13,453 bases of DNA from assembly GCA_041918255.1 (NCBI GenBank), contig JAYRWD010000029.1, positions 1 to 13,453 of the forward strand, given 5' to 3'. The translations under genes were made by a program, and so were the position numbers. Numbering within the stretch: position 1 is the stretch's first letter; each line of letters opens with the position of its first letter. This stretch comes from JAYRWD01 sp041918255 (GTDB taxonomy: Bacteria > Patescibacteriota > Dojkabacteria > B142 > WJKM01). Below the pieces are notes generated by a model that searched no databases, had not been told where the DNA came from, and saw only the letters and a list, made by a program, of their open reading frames with translations. Below, in pieces: positions 1 to 6,156 of the stretch.

Positions 1-184
1 TAGGTATTCTTCTAGATAAAGGCATTGAACCTCCTTCAAATCCTTTTCGAGGTGATTTATATCCAGTTCTTGATTTTTGACCTTTTGTGCCACGAGTAGC
101 AGTATGGCCTCCTTTGCCACTTCCATACCCTCTCCCAACGCGTTTTGCTTTTCCTTTACTTTTATTTAAGCCGAATTTATGCAT
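1..184 (-). CDS. rplO: 50S ribosomal protein L15, N-terminal part (cut by window edge)
   Basis: The first 61 codons of L15 are present and the rest lies outside the window. L15 is a large-subunit assembly protein whose basic, glycine-rich N-terminal tail threads into 23S rRNA. The translation begins MHKFGLNKSKGKAKRVGRGY and continues with GSGKGGHTATRGTKGQKSRTG and a GFEGGSMPLSRRIP-like segment, which are the family's N-terminal signatures. ATG at 182-184 is chosen because it gives the usual L15 start. No Shine-Dalgarno sequence lies upstream. The gene follows rpsE after only 35 bases, so rpmD, which normally sits between them, is absent. Identification is firm. The C-terminal half cannot be judged. 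Confidence 0.95.
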   Translation of the reverse strand, partial: MHKFGLNKSKGKAKRVGRGYGSGKGGHTATRGTKGQKSRTGYKSPRKGFEGGSMPLSRRIP

Positions 185-219
185 TGAAATATGATTTAAG
201 TATTATTTATTGGTATTAT

Positions 220-885
220 TTATGCTTTCGAAACTGTTGGTGTGGGCAGATCTTTTACCTCTTTTTTTTCGGATTGAGCTTTACGTGTTTTCATTTCTGA
301 CAACATCTGCACCGTGAGATATGCGTTACCAATCGGATTACTTGATCCTAGCACTTTAGTAAGAATATCTTTTACACCAGCTAACTCCAAAACATCTCTA
401 ACTGAAGTTCCTGCCACTATACCTGTACCGGGAGAGGCTGGTTTCATAAATAATTTGCAAGCGCCGTATTTATTCGATGCTTCGTGTGGTATAGTACGTC
501 CAGATAGAGGGACAGAAATCATACGTTTTGTTGCAAAAATACTTGCTTTTTCTTCCGCCGTACGAACATCTGCTCCTTTTCCAGTACCGATGCCAATTTT
601 GCCTTTCTTATTGCCTACAGCTACGCAAACGCTAAGTCTCATTCTCTTTCCTCCCTCATACACACGGGTGACCCTACGAATTGACAAAATCTTTTTGCTT
701 AATTCATTATCGTTTTTCTTGCGTTGATCCCGTTCTTTCCTTGGAAATCTTTTCTCTTGCCTTTGTCTGTAATCGTTTGATGTCGGAGTAGACCTTTCAT
801 AAGAAACTACTTTGGCGTTACTAGTTTCAACACTTGTAGCTTCACCCTGATTTGTGCTGGATTTTGCTTTATCTTTTGGTTCCAC
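220..885 (-). CDS. rpsE: 30S ribosomal protein S5 with long N-terminal extension
   Basis: S5 sits near the decoding centre and the mRNA entry channel and contributes to accuracy and helicase activity. The 221-residue product contains the S5 N-terminal double-stranded-RNA-binding domain (about residues 64-130, with IRRVTRVYEGGKRMRLSV and GNKKGKIGIGTGKG) and the C-terminal domain with KPASPGTGIVAG and LGSSNPIGNA. E. coli S5 is about 167 residues. The excess is a charged, Ser/Thr/Lys-rich head of roughly 60 residues and a lysine-rich tail of about 25, both probably disordered. The start codon is GTG (883-885), 15 bases after the rplR stop. No later start would keep the beginning of the conserved domain. 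The gene ends with TAA, 35 bases before rplO. Confidence 0.96.
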   Translation of the reverse strand: MEPKDKAKSSTNQGEATSVETSNAKVVSYERSTPTSNDYRQRQEKRFPRKERDQRKKNDNELSKKILSIRRVTRVYEGGKRMRLSVCVAVGNKKGKIGIGTGKGADVRTAEEKASIFATKRMISVPLSGRTIPHEASNKYGACKLFMKPASPGTGIVAGTSVRDVLELAGVKDILTKVLGSSNPIGNAYLTVQMLSEMKTRKAQSEKKEVKDLPTPTVSKA

Positions 886-900
886 TTTTGATTAATTTAA

Positions 901-1236
901 TTAAAATTTAATTCCGGCTTCTCTGATTGCATCAGCTAAAACTTTTATATTACCGTGAAATTTGTATCCACCACGATCAAAAACAATACTATCAATTTTC
1001 TTATCAATCAAACTTTTAGCGAATCTCTGGCCAATTTCTTTTGAAGTTTTTAGATTAACCAACCCTTTTGCATTAAAAGCAGCTGCAAGCGTACGACCCG
1101 TAGTATCATCGATGGCTTGGATATAAAGATGTCGATTTGACTTAAATACACTTGCTCTTGGTCTTCTCTCCGTACCGGATATTTTACCGCGTATCCTTTT
1201 TTTTCTTTTGATCCTTAGTTCAATTTTGCTTCGCAT
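901..1236 (-). CDS. rplR: 50S ribosomal protein L18
   Basis: L18 binds 5S rRNA with L5 and helps dock it in the central protuberance. The 111-residue product is close to normal length. It begins with the basic N-terminal segment (RIKRKKRIRGKISGT) and then carries RPRASVFKSNRHLYIQAIDD, TLAAAF, and the C-terminal FDRGGYKFHGNIKVLADAIR, all family hallmarks. ATG start. It lies 18 bases after rplF and 15 bases before rpsE, inside the spc-type part of the operon. Nothing is odd apart from the AT-only leader without a Shine-Dalgarno motif. Confidence 0.97.
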   Translation of the reverse strand: MRSKIELRIKRKKRIRGKISGTERRPRASVFKSNRHLYIQAIDDTTGRTLAAAFNAKGLVNLKTSKEIGQRFAKSLIDKKIDSIVFDRGGYKFHGNIKVLADAIREAGIKF

Positions 1237-1254
1237 TTTCTTTGGTTAACTAAT

Positions 1255-1818
1255 TTATTTAGTATTGGCTTTTCCAACTTTGCGTCTTATATGTTCGCCC
1301 CTATATCTAATTCCTTTACCTTTATAAGGTTCTGGTGGTTTCAATCTTCGAATCTTTGCTGCTGTTTCACCTACCAATTGCTTATCCGCCCCGCTGAGTT
1401 GAATATTGACATCTGCCTCGATTTTGACGCTTACACCCTCAGGAATCTCAAAAACTGCGGGGTTATTGAATCCAAGAGAAATTTCAATATTTTTCCCTAC
1501 CATCTTCGCCCGATACCCAACCCCATGTATTTCAAGCTCTTTGATATAACCTGTTTCTACGCCCTTTACCATATTAAATAACAGTGACCGATATAAACCA
1601 TGAAAAGCCAAATTCTGTTTTTCGTTATTATCGCGTTCCACTAATAGATTATTTGTGTCTTTATCCAGACTTACTTTAACTCCTTTCCGCAAATCGAGTT
1701 CCAATTCCCCTTTCGGTCCCTTCACTTTCACAAGTATATTGCCATATTTACCTCCTTGAGAAATTATGGCCTCAACTTGCTCGTTCAGTTTTATTGGTTG
1801 TTTTCCTATCCTAGACAC
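1255..1818 (-). CDS. rplF: 50S ribosomal protein L6
   Basis: L6 lies near the factor-binding site of the large subunit next to the sarcin-ricin loop. The 187-residue product starts SRIGKQPI and has the two tandem L6 folds. The C-terminal repeat carries the diagnostic RRLKPPEPYKGKGIRYRGE followed by a basic tail (HIRRKVGKANTK). Length is slightly above E. coli L6 (177). The start codon is GTG (1816-1818), 19 bases after the rpsH stop, chosen because SRIGK is the usual N-terminus. No Shine-Dalgarno sequence is visible. The leader has the heptamer TTAATCA two bases before the start. Confidence 0.97.
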   Translation of the reverse strand: MSRIGKQPIKLNEQVEAIISQGGKYGNILVKVKGPKGELELDLRKGVKVSLDKDTNNLLVERDNNEKQNLAFHGLYRSLLFNMVKGVETGYIKELEIHGVGYRAKMVGKNIEISLGFNNPAVFEIPEGVSVKIEADVNIQLSGADKQLVGETAAKIRRLKPPEPYKGKGIRYRGEHIRRKVGKANTK

Positions 1819-1837
1819 GATGATTAATTAATAATTT

Positions 1838-2233
1838 TTAATAAACTGTACATAGTAGTTCTCCACCAACCTTCTTCAATTTTGCCTCTTTCCCAGTAAT
1901 AATTCCTTCGGGAGTTGAAAGTATAGCAACCCCCAATCCATTTAAGACCCTTGGTACTGATTTATACCCCAAATATTTTCTCAATCCGGGTTTCGAAATT
2001 CTTTTTATATGCCTGATTACGGGCTTATTATCCTCATAACGTAATGCCACCTTGATCATAAGACCATTTTTGGTTTCAATAGTCTGTGATTCGCCCACAT
2101 AACCTTCTTTCTGTAAAATCCCCACAAGTGATTCCACTATTCGAGAGTGTTTCAAAACTACTTCCTCCTGATTTCTCATGTACGAGTTGCGAATTCGTGT
2201 TAATGAATCACCGATTATATCATTCAGAACCAT
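1838..2233 (-). CDS. rpsH: 30S ribosomal protein S8
   Basis: S8 is a primary 16S rRNA binder that organises the central domain. In E. coli it also represses the spc operon. The 131-residue product has the normal length. It starts with an S8-type DIIGDSLTRIRN segment and ends with the conserved GVAILSTPEGIITGKEA and GGELLCTVY blocks, the latter part of the RNA-binding C-terminal domain. ATG start, 29 bases after rpsN. I saw no copy of the 16S-like S8 operator helix in the rplE or rpsN leaders, so E. coli-style autoregulation is not supported here. Confidence 0.97.
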   Translation of the reverse strand: MVLNDIIGDSLTRIRNSYMRNQEEVVLKHSRIVESLVGILQKEGYVGESQTIETKNGLMIKVALRYEDNKPVIRHIKRISKPGLRKYLGYKSVPRVLNGLGVAILSTPEGIITGKEAKLKKVGGELLCTVY

Positions 2234-2262
2234 GTTGATCTTATGTGTAAAAATAATAAATA

Positions 2263-2472
2263 TTACCAGCTAGCTTTTCGAACCCCAGGAAGCAACCCTT
2301 TTAAAGCCAATTCTCGAAATTTAATTCTAGAGAGTCCGAATCTTCGGATATATCCCCTAGCCCTTCCAGTCATGCTACATCGATTATAAAACTTGGTATG
2401 GTATTTCAAGGTCTTTTTCACAAGTCTCTCCTTAAGTTTTTTTTGTTTTGCTTCTTTTGCGCAAGTGCTCAT
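2263..2472 (-). CDS. rpsN: 30S ribosomal protein S14, short form lacking zinc ligands
   Basis: S14 binds the 30S head near S3 and S10. At 69 residues this is close to the short S14 (about 61) and lacks the internal segment of the long form (about 100). The C-terminal half reads RCSMTGRARGYIRRFGLSRI and then a KFRELALKGLLPGVRKASW-type end, typical of short S14. In zinc-binding short S14 four cysteines (CxxC...CxxC) bind a metal. Here the four positions are Cys32, Thr35, Ser48 and Lys51, so the site is gone. A further Cys at residue 4 is outside the motif. The core therefore resembles the zinc-free type but in a short chassis. ATG start, 31 bases after rplE. Confidence 0.95.
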   Translation of the reverse strand: MSTCAKEAKQKKLKERLVKKTLKYHTKFYNRCSMTGRARGYIRRFGLSRIKFRELALKGLLPGVRKASW

Positions 2473-2503
2473 TTGTTAAATTGATATTTATATAAATATT
2501 AAA

Positions 2504-3061
2504 TTATTTATTTCCCTTTGCGAAAGGAACACCAAGTTTAGTTAATAATAACTTGGTTTCTTTAGGGTTTCGCGCATTTGTCACAATAGTAACTTGTAAA
2601 CCATGTTCACGAGGAGTTTTAATAGGGTCTATCTCAGGAAATACAAGTTGATCTTTGAAACCGAAACTATATGCCCCCTTTCCGTCAAACCCTTTATTTG
2701 AAAGACCCCTGAAATCTTTAACACGAGGTAGAACAATATGTATCAATTTTTCCAAGAAAAACCACATGCGGATCCCTCTCAAAGTTACCTTCAATCCTAT
2801 GGGTAATCCCAGCCTAATCTTAAAGTTCGAAATTGCTTCCTTCGATTTAGCTACCATAGCCTTCTGCCCGGTAATAGAAGCCAGATCCTTTGCCATATCA
2901 TCCAGAAGTTGTGGCGTATTTTTTGCCTCTCCAACACCGGAATTTACAACAATCTTTTGAATTGTTGGGACTGCCATTTCATTCTTGAGATTTAGCTCTT
3001 TGGCAATCTCTTTAATAATTTTTGTTTGATATTCTTTTTTTAATTCTGACTCAAATTTCAC
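2504..3061 (-). CDS. rplE: 50S ribosomal protein L5
   Basis: L5 binds 5S rRNA with L18 and touches the P-site tRNA from the central protuberance. The 185-residue product is of standard length. It contains the N-terminal VPTIQKIVVNSGVGEA block, GQKAMVAKSKEAISNFKIR, the LRGIRMWFFLEKLIHIVLPR helix and the C-terminal KTPREHGLQVTIVTNA segment. The start codon is GTG (3059-3061), 26 bases downstream of rplX. It is chosen because the next in-frame ATG lies about 29 codons in, at the conserved MAVPTIQKI block, and would drop the N-terminal helix. The leader is AT-only with a TTAATCA heptamer and no Shine-Dalgarno sequence. Confidence 0.97.
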   Translation of the reverse strand: MKFESELKKEYQTKIIKEIAKELNLKNEMAVPTIQKIVVNSGVGEAKNTPQLLDDMAKDLASITGQKAMVAKSKEAISNFKIRLGLPIGLKVTLRGIRMWFFLEKLIHIVLPRVKDFRGLSNKGFDGKGAYSFGFKDQLVFPEIDPIKTPREHGLQVTIVTNARNPKETKLLLTKLGVPFAKGNK

Positions 3062-3087
3062 TTTTATGTTAATGATTAATAAATTTA

Positions 3088-3453
3088 TTAATTAGTTTTA
3101 TTGTTTTCTTTTTTATTTTGCAACCGACTTTTGGCTTCAACCTGAATTTCTTTTTGATTTTTCATTCGCTTAAAATAACGTTCTTTTACTCCGTTCTTCT
3201 TTGTATATCCTACTCTACTTGGCTTACCAGTAGTCTGATCTATTAATTGTACGTTCGAGATATGCATTGGATTTTCAATTTCGAAGATACCCCCATCTGG
3301 ATTAAGTTTCGTAGCTTTTCGATGCTTTTTAACCATATTTAATGATTTAACTACTACTCTTCCAATTTTAGGTATCACTCGTAGAACTTCACCGATTTTA
3401 CCACGGTCTTTTCCTGCCAAAATTTTTACTGTCTCACCTTTCTTTATTTTCAT
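3088..3453 (-). CDS. rplX: 50S ribosomal protein L24
   Basis: L24 is an assembly initiator of the large subunit and lies near the exit of the peptide tunnel. The N-terminal KOW domain is clear (KIKKGETVKILAGKDRGKIG), followed by NMVKKHRKATKLNPDGGIFE with the usual PMHISNVQL stretch. The conserved fold ends near residue 95. The last 25 residues are a Lys/Asn/Gln-rich tail, making 121 residues against about 104 in E. coli. ATG start, 22 bases after rplN, in the usual L14-L24-L5 order. Confidence 0.96.
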   Translation of the reverse strand: MKIKKGETVKILAGKDRGKIGEVLRVIPKIGRVVVKSLNMVKKHRKATKLNPDGGIFEIENPMHISNVQLIDQTTGKPSRVGYTKKNGVKERYFKRMKNQKEIQVEAKSRLQNKKENNKTN

Positions 3454-3475
3454 CTCAAATAATTAAATAATTTTT

Positions 3476-3859
3476 CTAAAGTACTTCTGCGGCTAAACTC
3501 ACAATTTTACTAAACCCAGCATCTTTAACTTCACGGGCAATTGGCCCGAAAACACGCGATCCAATGGGATCGTTCGAAGTTTTTCCAACTAACACTGCCG
3601 CGTTATCATCGAAACGAAGGTATGTTCCATCTTTTCTTCTTATTTCCTTCCTAGTTCGAACAACAACCGCATATACAATTGAGCCAGGTTTAATAGCAGA
3701 ATTTGGAATCGCTTTTTTAACCGAACCAATCACTATCTCTCCAACCGTTGCGTATCTTTGATAGCCGTGACCCTTACGTCCACTCAATACGCGAAATACC
3801 ATAAGTTCTTTTGCTCCGCTATTGTCAGCGACTTTAAGTCGCGATAAATTCTGTATCAT
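3476..3859 (-). CDS. rplN: 50S ribosomal protein L14
   Basis: L14 forms an intersubunit bridge with 16S helix 14 and is the docking site of silencing factor RsfS. The 127-residue product starts MIQNLSRLKVADNSGAKELM and contains RRKDGTYLRFDDNAAVL and the SRVFGPIAREV segment. These are conserved family blocks, and length is only slightly over the usual 122. The ATG overlaps the rpsQ stop by four bases (ATGA, 3856-3859), which indicates translational coupling. That stop is UGA. Reading it as an amino acid would run rpsQ into the L14 gene out of frame, so the standard code is supported. Confidence 0.97.
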   Translation of the reverse strand: MIQNLSRLKVADNSGAKELMVFRVLSGRKGHGYQRYATVGEIVIGSVKKAIPNSAIKPGSIVYAVVVRTRKEIRRKDGTYLRFDDNAAVLVGKTSNDPIGSRVFGPIAREVKDAGFSKIVSLAAEVL

Positions 3860-4140
3860 TTCTTTTCGATTTTCTGAACCAAAGTAAAATGTTTTCGTTT
3901 ACTCAGGGGTCTGCACTCCTGTATTTGTACTAAATCCCCTACCGCAATATCTTTTATTCCATGAGTGGCTATATCATTATGTACAAGATACTTTTTATGA
4001 CTCTTTATAATCTTCCCGTACAAAGGATGTGGTTGCTTCGTCTCTACATTAACTTTAATTGTGGTTGCATCAGAAACTCCGATCACTATCCCTTGAAGTT
4101 TTTTCCCAGAATTTGTTCTTGTCTTTTCTTTTTGATCCAT
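3856..4140 (-). CDS. rpsQ: 30S ribosomal protein S17
   Basis: S17 is a primary 16S rRNA-binding OB-fold protein of the 30S body. The 94-residue product has LQGIVIGVSDATTIKVNVE, HPLYGKIIKSHKKYLVH, and the diagnostic VGDLVQIQECRPLSKRKHF near the C-terminus. It carries about ten extra N-terminal residues compared with E. coli (84). The usual DKT/DKS turn reads DATT here. ATG start, 29 bases after rpmC. It ends in UGA overlapping the rplN start. Identification is firm from the RPLSK block and its place between L29 and L14. Confidence 0.96.
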   Translation of the reverse strand: MDQKEKTRTNSGKKLQGIVIGVSDATTIKVNVETKQPHPLYGKIIKSHKKYLVHNDIATHGIKDIAVGDLVQIQECRPLSKRKHFTLVQKIEKK

Positions 4141-4169
4141 CGAATTAAATATATTGTAAAGATAAAAGG

Positions 4170-4355
4170 TTACTTTTTCGAATTAAGTATTGTCAAAATA
4201 CGAGCTATTTCCTTGCGCAATTTTCTACGTTTTGTTGTATCTTTTGCCTTCCCTGTGTTGATCTCATAAAGATATGTCTGTAATTCTCCCCGTTTGGCTT
4301 CTAGCATTTCAAATAATTCCTCTTTAGTTTTTTGCGATGTGTCCTTTTGTTTCAT
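4170..4355 (-). CDS. rpmC: 50S ribosomal protein L29
   Basis: L29 is a small two-helix protein at the tunnel exit, where trigger factor and signal recognition particle dock through L23 and L29. The 61-residue product has standard length. The sequence is divergent in its first half but keeps the C-terminal RKLRKEIARILTIL segment, equivalent to the RKxIARIxT signature. The overall helix-loop-helix composition (KTKEELFEMLEAKRGELQ) also fits. ATG start, two bases after the rplP stop, so translation is probably coupled. Position between L16 and S17 is the normal one. Confidence 0.93.
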   Translation of the reverse strand: MKQKDTSQKTKEELFEMLEAKRGELQTYLYEINTGKAKDTTKRRKLRKEIARILTILNSKK

Positions 4356-4357
4356 TA

Positions 4358-4765
4358 TTAATCTCTACTCAGAAATTTAGTCTTAATCGGCAATTTTTGT
4401 GATGCCTTGCGGAAAGCCTCTCGTGCAATTGTTTCCGAAACACCACCCAATTCAAACATAATACGACCTGGCTTAAGCATAAAGACATAATGATCAACGT
4501 CTCCTTTCCCGCCACCCATACGAATTTCACTACTTCTTTTTGTAATTGGTCTACCAGGAAAAACACGAATCCATAGTTTACCTTTACGCTTAATCTCACG
4601 AACGATTGTTTTTCTTGCAGACTCAATCTGTCTAGCTGTCAACCATGATCTTCCTAGCGATTGCAAACCGAAGTCCCCCAAAGCTACCTCAAAACCTCGT
4701 GTAGATATACCACCCGTTTTCGGTTGAAACTGTTTCCTATATTTTAGTTTTTTTGGTTCTAGCAT
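4358..4765 (-). CDS. rplP: 50S ribosomal protein L16
   Basis: L16 contacts the A-site tRNA elbow and is needed for late large-subunit assembly. The 135-residue product has normal length and contains KYRKQFQPKTGGISTRGFEV, LTARQIESARKTIVREIKRKG, WIRVFPGRPITKR, and the RMGGGKGDVDHYVF loop with its conserved arginine, the residue hydroxylated in E. coli L16. It ends AREAFRKASQKLPIKTKF. ATG start, 15 bases after rpsC. The gene is collinear with the usual S3-L16-L29 block. Confidence 0.97.
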   Translation of the reverse strand: MLEPKKLKYRKQFQPKTGGISTRGFEVALGDFGLQSLGRSWLTARQIESARKTIVREIKRKGKLWIRVFPGRPITKRSSEIRMGGGKGDVDHYVFMLKPGRIMFELGGVSETIAREAFRKASQKLPIKTKFLSRD

Positions 4766-4780
4766 TATTAAAGAAAGTTA

Positions 4781-5422
4781 TTAAATTCCTAATTTTTCTC
4801 CTTTATAAACCCAGACCTTCACACCATGAATGCCTGCGTTTGGTACACTTATGGGCATATAATAATAATCTATATCTGAACGTAATGTCTGTAAAGGAAC
4901 ACTCCCCCACTGAAATTTCTCAGTTCGAGCTATCTCTGCTCCCTTTATGCGTCCCGAAACTGCAATTCTCACACCTTTCACATTCTGCGCCTTTTTAATA
5001 TTCTCCAATTCACGATTTACAGCAAATTTGGGTACTATACGTTTCGACAATTGCAATGAAATAGATTCCGCTATCAGTTTTGCCGATCCTTCCGATTGTT
5101 TTGCTTCAAAAAGTTTTATTTCTATTTGTTTGGTCTGCGTGATCCGCGATAATTCTTTCTTTATCTTTTCAATACCCGCCCCGCCTTTTCCTATCACCAA
5201 ACCAGGTCGGGAGACTTCTATCTCAATTAATATTTTTTGCATTACCCTCTTTATGTTGATCGAGACTACACCCGCTGTTTTCATATTGAGAAGAATATAA
5301 TCCCTGACTTTTGCCTCTCTGACTAACGATTTCGCATAATCAGATTTCGGAGAATAAGCTACTGTTTGCCAGTCTTGATTAACTCCTATGCGAAAACCTG
5401 TCGGATTTACTTTTTGACCCAT
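4781..5422 (-). CDS. rpsC: 30S ribosomal protein S3
   Basis: S3 lines the mRNA entry channel and takes part in mRNA unwinding. The 213-residue product starts MGQKVNPTGFRIGVNQDWQT. It carries a KH type II domain with the GxxG loop (RPGLVIGKGGAGIEKIKKEL, about residues 73-92), and ends with the C-terminal domain containing GVRIAVSGRIKGAEIAR and GIHGVKVWVYKGE. Length is slightly under E. coli (233) because the basic tail is short. ATG start, only five bases after the rplV stop. The leader is A/T only. Confidence 0.97.
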   Translation of the reverse strand: MGQKVNPTGFRIGVNQDWQTVAYSPKSDYAKSLVREAKVRDYILLNMKTAGVVSINIKRVMQKILIEIEVSRPGLVIGKGGAGIEKIKKELSRITQTKQIEIKLFEAKQSEGSAKLIAESISLQLSKRIVPKFAVNRELENIKKAQNVKGVRIAVSGRIKGAEIARTEKFQWGSVPLQTLRSDIDYYYMPISVPNAGIHGVKVWVYKGEKLGI

Positions 5423-5427
5423 TTATA

Positions 5428-5796
5428 TTATTTATTATTAATTATATTTATTGGAGAAAGCCCAATAGTAATTTGACATGTTCGTTTTAAAATCCGATTA
5501 TACCTTCCTTTAGATGCCGCCCTTCCTTTTTTGTATGTTACACCTTCGTCAACTTTGACTTCTCTTACATAAAGCGTTTTTAAATCCCAATCATTATTAT
5601 TTTGGGCGTTAGCGATAGCACTGTCTAACGCTTTCTTCACTAACGCTGCCGCTTTCTTATTTATTAAATTCAGTTTATCACTTAGACCTTCTACCTTTTG
5701 CTTTCGAATCAAATTAGCAACTAATCTCATCTTTCGAGAAGTAATTCGTAGTCCTTTGATGTACGCATATACTGTTGGTTCTTTGGTCTTTTTCAC
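5428..5796 (-). CDS. rplV: 50S ribosomal protein L22 with altered tunnel loop
   Basis: L22 spans the large subunit. Its long beta-hairpin lines the peptide exit tunnel at the constriction with L4 and is a site of macrolide-resistance mutations. The 122-residue product has GLRITSRKMRLVANLIRKQK, a DSAIANAQNN segment and VREVKVDEG, all family signatures. The hairpin (about residues 86-99) reads VTYKKGRAASKGRY where most bacteria have a form like PSMKRIMPRAKGRA. The length is kept, but the Met, Pro and Arg at the tip are replaced. The chosen start is GTG (5794-5796), 28 bases after rpsS. Confidence 0.95.
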   Translation of the reverse strand: MKKTKEPTVYAYIKGLRITSRKMRLVANLIRKQKVEGLSDKLNLINKKAAALVKKALDSAIANAQNNNDWDLKTLYVREVKVDEGVTYKKGRAASKGRYNRILKRTCQITIGLSPINIINNK

Positions 5797-5824
5797 TCTT
5801 ATATTAATTCAAACTGTAAAATAA

Positions 5825-6127
5825 TTATTCTGATCTACCAGTCGTACCTGTTGCTTTCGCAATCTTTCCTTTCTTGCTATGACCCCTAAATACTCGGGTT
5901 AAAGCAAATTCACCTACCTTATGTCCTACCATCGATTCTGTAATTAATACTTCAGGAAATCGTCTTCCATCATGTATTGCCAGTGTCACACCAACCATCT
6001 CTGGCGATAACGTGGAACTGCGCGCCCATGTCTTAATTGGTTTATGCGCCCCCGACTCCTTTTGTACTTGTATCTTTTTCAACAATTTTGGGTCAACATA
6101 TAATCCTTTCTTTAGAGATCTGCTCAT
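5825..6127 (-). CDS. rpsS: 30S ribosomal protein S19
   Basis: S19 lies in the 30S head next to S13 and the A-site finger. The 100-residue product starts with the near-invariant SRSLKKG and contains IKTWARSSTLSPEMVG, the VGHKVGEFALTRVFRGH block and a basic tail. It is a few residues longer than E. coli S19 (92). ATG start, 29 bases after the rplB stop. The leader contains a TTAATCA heptamer and no Shine-Dalgarno sequence. It sits in the standard L2-S19-L22 order. Confidence 0.97.
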   Translation of the reverse strand: MSRSLKKGLYVDPKLLKKIQVQKESGAHKPIKTWARSSTLSPEMVGVTLAIHDGRRFPEVLITESMVGHKVGEFALTRVFRGHSKKGKIAKATGTTGRSE

Positions 6128-6156
6128 TTTTTAATTATTTTGATTAATTAGTTTAA

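Noticed and set aside
185..219. A very short L30 remnant
   Set aside because: The 35 bases are A/T filler with no open frame resembling L30.
314..727. 137-codon plus-strand open frame
   Set aside because: It is antisense to rpsE, whose protein is clearly conserved. The frame has no family features and no independent signals.
3856..3858. Possible UGA recoding to glycine, as in some Patescibacteria
   Set aside because: UGA ends rpsQ exactly at the normal S17 C-terminus and overlaps the rplN start, and UGA also ends the surface gene. No in-frame UGA was needed in any conserved protein.
4369..4626. 85-codon minus-strand open frame inside rplP
   Set aside because: It is a frame-shifted shadow of rplP, which accounts for the whole stretch with a full-length L16.
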